Source: Sycon ciliatum
Taxonomy: Eukaryota; Porifera; Calcarea; Leucosolenida; Sycettidae
Assembly: GCF_964019385.1 (NCBI RefSeq)
Contig: NC_088644.1
Span: forward strand, 44,211,483 to 44,275,482
Direction: 5' to 3'
DNA: 64,000 nucleotides
The position numbers and the translations under genes were made by a program. The notes below the pieces were generated by a model. The model was not told where the DNA came from, made no database searches, and was given only the letters and a program-made list of their open reading frames with translations. Each line of letters starts with the position of its first letter. Position 1 is the stretch's first letter. Positions 34,884 to 44,428 of this stretch are shown piece by piece.

Positions 34884-35194
34884 TAGGAAAAATTGCGAGA
34901 ACTTTAGACTTGCTTCCCTACTTTTTAACCACTGGTAATGTCTTGAATGTACCGTCACCCATACGTTAGTATTAGGATAGCCATACAGGTCACCGTTAGG
35001 CGCTGCATCTGCCGCTAGGATTTATCGGGTGTTAGCGGCCGTCGTGAGTTCCCTTCGGGAACGGACACGATAATTTGCTTTATATTATTTTTTTATACAG
35101 GTCAAAGTCTGACATGCGGCTTAGATTCCGAATGTCAAAAAAATCGAAATTTGGGTTTTAAAAATTTGAACTCTGATGGTGAGCCAATTAAATT

Positions 35195-35385
35195 ATGGTG
35201 AAAAAAGGAGAAGGACACAATGTTACGAGTTATGACTTAACTGTCCACCAACGTTACCAGAATGTCTCAGTACTCCTTGTCAGTTTTGTGCCATTTTGTC
35301 GCACTCGCTGACTATAAGATCTGGTTACGTTGGTGGACAGTTAGTCATAACTCGTAACATTTTGTCCTTCTCCTCTCTTCACCAT
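35195..35385. repeat. Foldback repeat related to 15504-15997
   Basis: Arms of about 65 bp (35195-35260 and 35321-35385) are nearly exact reverse complements. The loop contains GTCTCAGTACTC and GTCAGTTTTGTGCC, shared with the foldback family at 15504-15997, 21955 and 22460. This is a second independent foldback of the same unit. Confidence 0.8.
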
Positions 35386-35524
35386 CATTTTTTTAAAGGG
35401 AGGGGAGTGTGACTTAGACTCCGGTACAGCTAACACACCGGAAAATACGATAATCGACTAACTCTGTCGAAGAATGTTTACATCCAAGCATTTGCACACA
35501 TTCATGCGTTCTTAGGGTTACATG

Positions 35525-35526
<2 letters not shown>

Positions 35527-35578
<52 letters not shown>

Positions 35579-35697
35579 CATGTGTGTGCGTGCATGTGCG
35601 AGTGTTTGTGTGTGTGCGCACGAGCGTTTGTGTGTGTGTGTGTGTGTGTACGTTTGTGTGTGTGTGTGTGCGTGTGTGCACGTTTGTGTGTGTGGTG
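35527..35697. repeat. (TG)n microsatellite
   Basis: A TG/CA tract with CG and CA interruptions; alternating purine-pyrimidine DNA. Frames of Cys-Val or His-Thr across it are artefacts. Confidence 0.95.
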
Positions 35698-36043
35698 TGT
35701 GATGTTCCTTGTTGGCATTACAATTCAGAATGCATCCAGAAGCTATGTGAAGATCACCCGATGACGGCCACTAGGGATGCCAGGGTCGACCACCTGGTGT
35801 AGAGATGTAAGAATTCCGTTGAAAAGTCCCTTGTAAAGGTAACAATACCTCAAGAAAATTATAATCGTTATGCCATCCTTTTCAAGGTTATAATACAGTA
35901 CGATCACGTCTAATAGTTGTGGACTCCTTCATTGGCCCCTCAGCAACAGTTTAAGGTCAAGTTTCAGCTGAAAGTTAGAACAGAGGCCGTGCGGCATATC
36001 TGTGTATAATGATCCTACCTGGCACAAAGTTGTTCAACCTCCC

Positions 36044-36063
36044 CTCCCCCCCCCCCCCCCCCC
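36044..36063. repeat. Poly-C tract
   Basis: About 20 C with a single T break just upstream. Length is uncertain in any assembly. Confidence 0.9.
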
Positions 36064-36916
36064 TGGAATATACCCAGTGAGTCCACTTACACTGTAAAAA
36101 AATAAAAAATAAACAGTCAAAGCAAGTTTATAATAATCCAAATTCCTGAATATCGCACTAGCCATCATTACATCTGCAAGAATCCCTGCATCCTGAACGT
36201 TGAATTACGGTGAAACATTCTACAGTATGCATTGAAGTATCTCATGTACTACATTGGGAAAGTGTGTGTTGCGTGTGAGATTGTGAGATAAAACCATGAT
36301 GATGTTACCTGTCCATCTACTCAATGCAGAATGGAGATTTGGAAGTGTTTATCCTTCGCTGATGCTCATCAAACAATCATACTCCCCAGACAGAGCAAAT
36401 TATTATTGGTCAATGCAAGAGAAATGGAGAAAGCTCAACTGAGATCGTTGAGGTAAGATACTTTGATATTATTAGGGTCTGCCGCAAAGGTTGTCATGTT
36501 GTCCCTGAAACAACATTGTTGACTTCACACTCTGACCCCTAATCCTCCTACCACTCCATCCACTCCCAAATGAAACGTTACGCGAAGTACAGTGGAAACT
36601 GCTTAGTGCATACACGGTGTAAGCTGTACTAGTGTGTAGGACGTACTTTCTGCAGTTGACGAAACATTGGCACACTTGATTGCAGCGCGGGTTTAGCATG
36701 TAAGACGTACTTTGGGTGCGACATACTTTTGGCAAGGTCGTATGAAAAGAGCGGCACGGTATGTCAGAAGTACCGAGTAGCGTGTACTTTTCGAGTCTGC
36801 TGAGCTTGATTGACTTCTGGCGTGTTGAGCTCATGAACTAGAGTTGTACACGCCACATCCGCTATCGATGACTGTCCTGGATCAGTGCGAGTGCTGACTT
36901 TGCTGCATGCACTCTG

Positions 36917-37002
36917 TGAACTCTACTGCCACACACATTGTGGACTCTAATGCCACACACATTGTGGACTCTACTGCCACACACATTGTGGACTCTAATG
37001 CA
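36917..37002. repeat. 24 bp tandem repeat, 3.5 copies
   Basis: Units TGGACTCTACTGCCACACACATTG alternate C and A at one position (CTACTG / CTAATG). Confidence 0.9.
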
Positions 37003-37209
37003 TGATATAAATTAACCTGAGTCCCATCGGTTTTCCTCGTTTTCATCTAAAATATTTCCTTGGCTCACTAACTGAGTACACATTGCACACCCGCCATAAA
37101 CAATATGGCGAAATGATCGTCGTGCAAGACTATTATGTTTTTGAAGTTAGCTTGTCCATCCGGTATCTGCTCTGGGACTTCAAACATGTACCGGCGAAAC
37201 TCTTGCCGC

Positions 37210-37470
37210 CGGGTCAGAGCTGGGTCAGAGCTGGGTCAGAGCTGGGTCAGAGCTGGGTCAGAGCTGGGTCAGAGCTGGGTCAGTGCTGGGTCAGTGCTGG
37301 GTCAGAGCTGGGTCAGAGCTGGGTCGGAGCTGGGTCGGAGCTGGGTCGGAGCCGGGTCGGAGCCGGGTCGGAGCCGGGTCGGAGCCGGGTCGGAGCCGGG
37401 TCGGAGCCGGGTCGGAGCCGGGTCGGAGCCGGGTCGGAGCCGGGTCAGAGCCGGGTCAGAGCTGGGATGT
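37210..37470. repeat. 11 bp minisatellite, about 24 copies
   Basis: The unit is GAGCTGGGTCA on the left and GAGCCGGGTCG on the right. Two positions switch together in the middle of the array (around 37325-37350), with mixed units between. Frames through it (GSELGQSWVRA) are artefacts. Confidence 0.95.
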
Positions 37471-37816
37471 TCAAGTGCGGCTACTGCATATAGATGTACA
37501 TCAGGGGGGTGATGTAATTATTATGACTCCTTGATGTGCACGATTGTCCACGCGCCTGCATGCAGCCTGTCGGTGTGTCAGCCCTTACCAATATTGCAAT
37601 AAGTACCGGACATGTATACTGCCAACCTGGTCACAAGTCAGGGCCGATGGAGCCGGTCCATGGTCGGACCAACTTTTGCGACAGCCACGGACTTCCTTTT
37701 TTTCTTCCTTCTTTTTTCTTTTTTTTCGGTTCGTGCACTGTCCATTTGTCTGTGCATGTACAACGAACATTGTAGGGCAAAGAGCTTCGTGTCATGTATT
37801 AGTTTGTGGTGCTATG

Positions 37817-37876
37817 TATCTGTGCCGTAGAACCTTGTATCTGTGCCGTAGAACCTTGTATCTGTGCCGTAGAACC
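37817..37876. repeat. 21 bp tandem repeat, three copies
   Basis: ATCTGTGCCGTAGAACCTTGT repeated; the last copy is incomplete. Confidence 0.9.
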
Positions 37877-38087
37877 TTTCCAGTATAAAAATCGTCTTCA
37901 AGATAACATGCTTTGTTTGTATGATGGTGTTGTATCTTAAGTATTTGTGTAATGTTGTTCTCTGCAGCCAAGTTTGAAGCACAGCCATAATTCTGCTTTG
38001 TCACACAGCCACCAGCTGCACAAGTAAGTGCTGTGCCACCGCCTTGGCTTCTTGTGTTGCCCTCTCTAGCATGAGAGGCTGCTGTGA

Positions 38088-39020
38088 CAACACAGCTATG
38101 GTTTGACGTATGGCACGCAGTAGCAGTTGAGGCTGTTGTACCAACACAGCTATGGTTTGACGTATGGCATGCAGTAGCAGTAGATGCTGTTGTGCCAACA
38201 CAGCTATGGTTTGACGTATGGCACGCAGTAGCAGTTGAGGCTGTTGTACCAACACAGCTATGGTTTGAAGTATGGCATGCAGTAGCAGTAAATGCTGTTG
38301 TGCCAACACAGCTATGGTTTGACGTATGGCATGCAGTAGCAGCAGATGCTGTTGTGACAACACAGCTATGGTTTGACGTATGGCATGCAGTAGCAGTAGA
38401 TGCTGTTGTGACAACACAGCTATGGTTTGACGTATGGCATGCAGTAGCAGTTGAGGCTGTTGTACCAACACAGCTATGGTTTGAAGTATGGCATGCAGTA
38501 GCAGTAGATGCTGTTGTGCCAACACAGCTATGGTTTGACGTATGGCACGCAGTAGCAGCAGATGCTGTTGTGCCAACACAGCTATGGTTTGACGTATGGC
38601 ACGCAGTAGCAGTAGATGCTGTTGTGACAACACAGCTATGGTTTGACGTATGGCATGCAGTAGCAGTAGATGCTGTTGTGACAACACAGCTATGGTTTGA
38701 CGTATGGCATGCAGTAGCAGTTGATGCTGTTGTGCCAACACAGCTATGGTTTGACGTATGGCATGCAGTAGCAGTTGATGCTGTTGTACCAACACAGCTA
38801 TGGTTTGACGTATGGCATGCAGTAGCAGTAGATGCTGTTGTGCCAACACAGCTATGGTTTGAAGTATGGCATGCAGTAGCAGTAGATGCTGTTCCAACAC
38901 AGCTATGGTTTGACGTATGGCATGCAGTAGCAGTTGATGCTGTTGTGACAACACAGCTATGGTTTGACGTATGGCACGCAGTAGCAGTAGATGCTGTTGT
39001 GCCAACACGCCTATGGTTTG
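38088..39020. repeat. 54 bp minisatellite, 17 copies
   Basis: The unit runs from ACACAGCTATGGTTTG to GATGCTGTTGTGCCA. One unit is 51 bp, lacking exactly three bases. The array is open in one plus-strand frame (18-residue period TQLWFDVWHAVAVDAVVP, 38084-39127) and in two minus-strand frames (up to 424 codons). A degenerate extra unit lies at about 39125-39160. Because several frames are open at once, openness alone is weak evidence for a protein. Confidence 0.95.
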
Positions 39021-39160
39021 ATGTTTGTTTGTTTGTTTCATGGTTCTTCGCCAGATACACAGGCATTTCTGCCTTCTCGCCAAACCGTACGGCTAAACTC
39101 TCAATAAATGACTACAGCCTGAAGTAGCAGGAGAAGCTGATGCACCAACACAGCTATGGT

Positions 39161-40165
39161 TTGTGGGGTCACCATGGCAACAGCAGAAGCTGTCACCATT
39201 CCTCCATCACCTGTACTGCCCATAGTTACAGTAGAGGCTATTTGAACGCCACCACTTGTACTCACTCATCGTCACTCACATGTCGTGAGCCTGAATTTTA
39301 CTTTGTGGGTAGAAATTGGATGGGTCTTCATGCGCTCCATGAAAAGCTTTTGCATTGTCTTGTTTTCTGAGTATGGCACGTCCATGGCTTTACCTGAAAT
39401 CCAGTAAGTTTGCATGTCTTATCAAGGAACCAAGGTGTTTTGATGACAAGTATGTGGAGACCCCCCTCCCCTAAATCTCTATGGGATCAGACTCTGGTCT
39501 ATCTTCGTTTCCCATTTCAAGGGACCATTTTTTTTTCATGAATGCTTTCTCACAATGTTTGTGGTATTATCATCCATTTCTGCCACCTGTGAGAGCCCCT
39601 ACTGCTCTACTTACTTCCAAGTATGATTTTTGGGCACGCGGAGGAACAACTTCGCGGCATAGGAACTTATGTGTGTTTTGGCTGCTTGTGAGCTGACTTT
39701 TCCTTTTCAAACTCAGTTGCATTTCTATGAACGGAGTGCATTGTGTGTGTGTATGTGTGTGTGTGTGTGCGCGCGTGTGCGCGCGCCGCGCGTGCGTGTG
39801 TGTGTGTGTGGGTGTCTGTGTGCGTGCGTGTGTGTGTGTGTGCGTGCACGTGCATGAACACATGTGTGTGTCACAAATTGGATTGCAGTGAGCAGACAGT
39901 CGTTGCCGGGTGTGTGCGGGTACTGAGTCCACTGTGGTATACTTGGAGTGTAGCTCACCAACTCCCTCAGTGTCGGTCAGCTAAACAAGCATTGTTCACA
40001 GCTTCACTTGTCTTCAGCTCAAGAAAGAGGGAGTGAAGTCAGCTGCAGTTTGGTTGTGAGAACTGGAGAGACTAGACAGTGACATGGCAGCAGCATGAGA
40101 GTCTTGATGTGTATTGGATTCAAAGGCTATACTTCAACCTACTACCGGTACTATTCTAATAGTAC
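39161..40165. other. Non-coding interval
   Basis: No gene is recognised. It contains the alternating TG/CG tract at 39747-39858. Confidence 0.55.
39747..39858. repeat. TG/CG alternating tract
   Basis: GTGTGTGCGCGCGTGTGCGCGC-type alternating purine-pyrimidine DNA of about 110 bp. This composition favours left-handed Z-DNA under negative supercoiling. Confidence 0.85.
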
Positions 40166-40168
40166 TGT

Positions 40169-40396
40169 TGTGCTGCTTTCGCCATATACAGGAGTATAGT
40201 GTGGCTGTGCTGCTTTCGCCATACAGGAGTATAGTGTGGCTGTGCTGCTTTCGCCATACAGGAGTATAGTGTGGCTGTGCTGCTTTCGCCATACAGGAGT
40301 ATAGTGTGGCTGTGCTGCTTTCGCCATACAGGAGTATAGTGTGGCTGTGCTGCTTTGGCCATACAGGAGTATAGTGTGGCTGTGCTGCTTTGACCA
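40169..40396. repeat. 35 bp minisatellite, about 6.5 copies
   Basis: The unit contains GCTGCTTTCGCCATACAGG and AGTATAGTGTGGCTGT; the copies are almost identical. Confidence 0.95.
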
Positions 40397-42116
40397 GGTT
40401 TACAGAGATATCCCATGTTCTTGTGTTGCCTGTCACGGCCGACATTATTTGAAAGCCCGCACAACTCTGTACGGATATTTGGCAAATGTACTCTGCCGTT
40501 CCTGCTTTGTTGTTCTCGTTCAACGGAGTGAGCAGCAAGCCTGTACACTTTTTTTATTTTTTTACTGAATACCACAGAACCATCAGATGCTGCACAGCGG
40601 GGGCGGTGGCATATTGGATGGAAGTGGGGGCGGGGCAAAAGTAACTCCTCCGACCAAAGGTCTCGGAATCATCGTTACTCCTGTGCGTATTGTGTAAAGT
40701 ACCATGCTCAGCGCATCGTTGAGCGCAGTGTGTTGTAGTCCTTCCCTGTATTTGTATTGGCTATGGTGCCCTACCCGTCTGGCCCCAGCAGTATGTAATG
40801 CGTAATTTTACGTGCAGAACTATCAAGTTGTGAAACGAAACGAAACGAAACGAAGTACACTCTCAACTATACTTAGCCGACCCATAACCTTGATAACTAT
40901 CATAGTCTATACTATAGTAACCATGGTAGCTGTTACTAGCTCACAGTAGGTATTAAAAAGTTTAGATCTACCGGTACCATGGGTACGGCGGTAGTCTCTA
41001 CAAAAGTACAATCATGCAGACTTGTGAGTCTATAGCTATGTGAGTCTGTGAGTGCAGTGCATGCCATGCGACTAAAACTGAAAGTATTTGACGCAGCTAC
41101 TGAGCTAAGCCTGGAATAATGATCCGGAAAGCAGTAAGAACTGGGGACTAAGAACCTGGCCCGTTGCCAGGTTACTGCCTGGCGCTAGGGAACAGCGTTG
41201 CTACTGATACTTGATAGCACAGAGAACAGAGAAGTCCTGACCTTGACGGAGTCTTGACTGTCTTGAGCGTGGATCCGAGCGCGCTGCGCCACTCTGTCGC
41301 CAGGCAGAGACTCAGCTGAAGTGACTGAGCCAGGAAGCCTCCTACGCCTAGACTAGCCTAGACTAGCTAGACTAGCATGCATTTGCAGTGGTGTGATTTG
41401 CGCTTGTAGTTGTGTACTGGACGTTGGCAGTGCTGGTTTGCGGTGCAGGATGTGGTAATGCTAACACTGACACTGCTTGTCACGGCTCGTGAAGCTGGAA
41501 GTGGTGTTGTATGCTCGACTGACTTCTTTTTTATTCAGTACACTACACCATAGATGTAGTACACATTCTGCTTTTGCACAGCGATGTCTCATGAGATGAG
41601 ACTCGGAAAGAACAACAGTTACCAGTGCGTGAAGAAGACTGAGTTTGAAACTGCACATATCCTGCTAGCTCGTTTCGTATTCCCAGCAGCATTCCACTGT
41701 CGTTGTACAGTAAAACTGCCATGATTCGTGAATGGTCTCGTTTGGAGAGCGAACGTAGTGCTGCAGGTTCTTCCCACTTGAAGTGTTCGAGCATGCAATG
41801 ATACAGAGTCAGAGAGCGGTGCATTTACGGAGTTTCCCGTTCAGAAGACACAGGTGAGTGAACACATCTTAGTACTTGTTATGCTTGTCGTAACGTTCTA
41901 GATACTTATGTCTTATGACCATTGAAGGTGCCAAACCTACTCTCCTGGCTCTGCCGGTAAAGCCTGGTTCACACTTTGGCGATGTTACGATGTTCCGACT
42001 CCGACACCGACTCCGACACCGACACCGACTCCGACACCGACATGAAATCGCCAATCGAACGGGTCAGGCTGACAGCCTGCCTTTTCACTCTCACACCGGC
42101 GAGCCACTTACATGTA
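40397..42116. other. Non-coding interval
   Basis: It includes a (CGAAA)4 run near 40833 and a CCGACTCCGACA hexamer array at 41998-42043. No gene recognised. Confidence 0.5.
41998..42043. repeat. Hexamer repeat CCGAC(T/A)
   Basis: About eight copies of CCGACT/CCGACA in irregular order. Confidence 0.85.
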
Positions 42117-43285
42117 CCGTAAAGTACCGCCAGAGCGCCCCACCATCTCATCCTTTCGTGGTCGTATTGTGGAGGTGGTCCGCTGTCTGTAGGTCATACG
42201 ACATGAACCTTGTACACATATTGCACGTTTTGCAGTCAATCCGTACCTTCAAGCTGACACAAGCTCCACACAAAAACCTGCCAAGTGTGACCTTAGTACA
42301 CTAAAAGGGGAAGTATACCCTAAAATCAAATTTTCACCAGTTGTAGTCTTCTGGGTGCTGAGTCGAATGGTCTTGGTCCGAGGAAGCTGAGACGCTCCCT
42401 TCCTCCTTTATTCCCAATCGAACTCGCGCACTTCCACCGAAACTGGGTGACTGCGCCCTACTAGATGGGGATTTGTATGCAAAATGGCACTAAAAGCGCC
42501 ATTTCGTCCTTATAAAAGCACGGATGACTGCGATTGGCCCATATGTTGTAGTCTTTTGGACGCTGAGTCGACTGGTTTTGGTCCGAAAAGGCTGCGATGC
42601 AGCGTTCCTCCTTTATTCCCAATCGAACATGGTTGAACAAGCGGTCACGTGCTCCTGCGTACACCAGTCACCTGGTCACCGTGCCTGCAGGGTACAACTT
42701 ACTAGCCTGTTTGACCTTTTTTGGGTGCAGTCCTGTCACTCGAGTTGAACTCGAGTTGAACCTTGGTGTGAAAGTTGTCGCCTGCTGGCGTGGTGACCAG
42801 GTGATTTGGGCACCCAGGAGCACGTGACCGCTTGTTCAACCATGTTCGATTGGGAATAAAGGAGGAACGCTGCATCGCAGCCTTTTCGGACCAAAACCAG
42901 TCGACTCAGCGTCCAAAAGACTACAACATATGGGCCAATTGCGGTCATCCGTGCTTTAATAAGAACGGAATGGCGCTTTTAGTGAGATTTTGCATACAAA
43001 TCCCCATCTAGTAGGGCGCAGTCACCCAGTTTCGGTGGAAGTGCGCGAGTTCGATTGGGATTCAAGTAGGAAGGGAGCGTCGCAGCTTCCTCGGACCAAG
43101 ACCATTCGACTCAGCACCCAGAAGACTACAACTGGTGAAAATTTGATTTTAGGGTATACTTCCCCTTTAAGATTCTCACATCGTACACACTTCGTTGCAC
43201 TCTGCCATACGATTTTCCTTTCTCTGGCTGTAAAATCAAGGTGGGGCGCTCTCGCGAGACGGGGCGCTCTGGCGGTACTTTACGG
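42117..43285. mobile_element. TA-flanked inverted-repeat element containing a foldback
   Basis: 25 bp inverted ends CCGTAAAGTACCGCCAGAGC(GCCCC) at 42117-42141 and 43261-43285 are flanked by TA. The right end has a second partial copy of the terminal sequence (GCGCTCTCGCGAGAC). Its interior is almost filled by the foldback element at 42304-43168, so this host MITE was probably small before the insertion. Confidence 0.7.
42304..43168. mobile_element. Foldback element with ~377 bp arms
   Basis: Arms 42304-42680 and 42792-43168 are reverse complements with scattered mismatches and small indels, around a spacer of about 111 bp. The ends read AAAGGGGAAGTATACCCT. TAA-rich flanks (CTAA left, TTAA right) could be a TTAA target site, as used by Kolobok or piggyBac elements. 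No transposase is encoded. Confidence 0.8.
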
Positions 43286-43367
43286 TAACTAATTGTCGAC
43301 CTGTCTGTACTGTCTGTAGTGCAGTACACCTGGTAGAATCTACACATTCGCGCTAGCTACTAAGCTA

Positions 43368-43522
43368 GAGCAGGTAGAGCATGTAGAGCAGGTAGAGCAT
43401 GTAGAGCATGTAGAGCATGTAGAGCATGTAGAGCAGGTAGAGCAGGTAGAGCAGGTAGAGCATGTAGAGCATGTAGAGCATGTAGAGCAGGTAGAGCAGG
43501 TAGAGCAGGTAGAGCAGGTAGA
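43368..43522. repeat. 9 bp minisatellite, about 17 copies
   Basis: Units TAGAGCATG and TAGAGCAGG are intermixed in blocks. Confidence 0.95.
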
Positions 43523-43550
43523 CCGTAGCCTGCGGAGGAGCTATGCTAGG

Positions 43551-43815
43551 TGTACATGGGGGTACATGGGGGTACATGGGGGTACATGGGGGTACATGGG
43601 GGTACATGGGGGTACATGGGGGTACATGGGGGTGCATGGGGGTACATGGGGGTACATGGGGGTACATGGGGGTGCATGGGGGTACATGGGGGTACATGGG
43701 GGTACATGGGGGTGCATGGGGGTACATGGGGGTACATGGGGGTACATGGGGGTACATGGGGGTACATGGGGGTGCATGGGGGTACATGGGGGTACATGGG
43801 GGTACATGGGGGTAC
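43551..43815. repeat. 10 bp minisatellite, about 26 copies
   Basis: The unit GTACATGGGG has occasional GTGCATGGGG variants, G-rich on the plus strand. Its 10 bp unit keeps all frames open (YMGVHGGTWG), which are not genes. Confidence 0.95.
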
Positions 43816-43954
43816 ATCGCATTGAAACCTGTCTAAGGCGACCACTCAAGGGACGAGAAAAACTGGTCACCTTGGTAGGGAGTTCAATCAAAAACCAAAT
43901 TCGCGAGTTTCGCATAAAACGCTAGTTATTCTAAACCGGGAAGATGTAGGAAAC

Positions 43955-44083
43955 TGTCGTGATTACATCACGAAGTTGTACACAATATCACGTGTAGGTT
44001 TGTGTGACGTTATCGTCCACGTAGCATTAGCCCCTTTTTTGTTTTGATTGCTTTATGGTTTTACCTCGCTTCTTGATGATCAG
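43955..44083 (+). repeat. BEL 5' LTR, first part
   Basis: Matches 61525-61653 almost exactly. Continues after the SINE at 44423-44428 and after E1 and E2 at 47474-47563. Confidence 0.9.
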
Positions 44084-44411
44084 GCAGGCAGGCATAGTGG
44101 GATGGTCTAAGACCATGATTGAGAAACAGAGGGTACCAGGTTCAAGTCCTGCTTGGAAGCGGAAGGATTTTTTCCAGCCGTGCTGCGACCCACAGTTAAT
44201 TGGGAACTCGTGGCCTGGCACGAGGAAAACATGGATGCAGTGAATGGGATTTTCGGTCTTTGACCACTTGCTGGTGAGCTGATCTACTCACCTCCCACCG
44301 CTTTAGGAGCTGCATCTGCGCCTTGATCCTTGAAGGGTGGTGGCGTTCCTACGGATGCGGAAAACCCGGCTTCCAGCCGAGTCTCACGCGAACCGTGAAA
44401 TTTTTTTAATT
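44084..44411 (+). mobile_element. tRNA-derived SINE, 11 bp target duplication
   Basis: Flanked by TTGATGATCAG on both sides (44073-44083 and 44412-44422). The head resembles a tRNA gene with an A box (GCATAGTGGGATGG) and a consensus B box (GGTTCAAGTCC at 44140-44150), the internal RNA polymerase III promoter. The body of about 250 bp is unrelated to tRNA and ends GCGAACCGTGAAATTTTTTT. No coding capacity; it would depend on a LINE for movement. The class of the parent tRNA is not certain, possibly a type with a long variable arm. Confidence 0.85.
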
Positions 44412-44428
44412 TTGATGATCAGAGATTA

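Larger units (their letters stand above)
33986..37205. other. Non-coding region with simple repeats
   Basis: No gene recognised. It holds small hairpins, a TG tract, a poly-C run and a 24 bp tandem repeat. The open frames are short and unconvincing. Confidence 0.55.

Noticed and set aside
36590-36830. Tigger-like left end (TACAGTGGAAACTG)
   Set aside because: No matching right end or TA-flanked partner could be found nearby.
37792-39066. 424-codon minus-strand Thr/Ser/Cys/His repeat protein
   Set aside because: Open because the 54 bp unit is a multiple of three; other frames are equally open and no start or domain supports this one over them.
43365-43925. Pro/His/Tyr-rich and Gly/Trp-rich repeat proteins
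   Set aside because: Translations of 9 and 10 bp minisatellites; open on both strands.
44140-44150. Functional tRNA gene
   Set aside because: The B box lies in a SINE head with a long non-tRNA body and an 11 bp target duplication, and the tRNA-like fold is incomplete.
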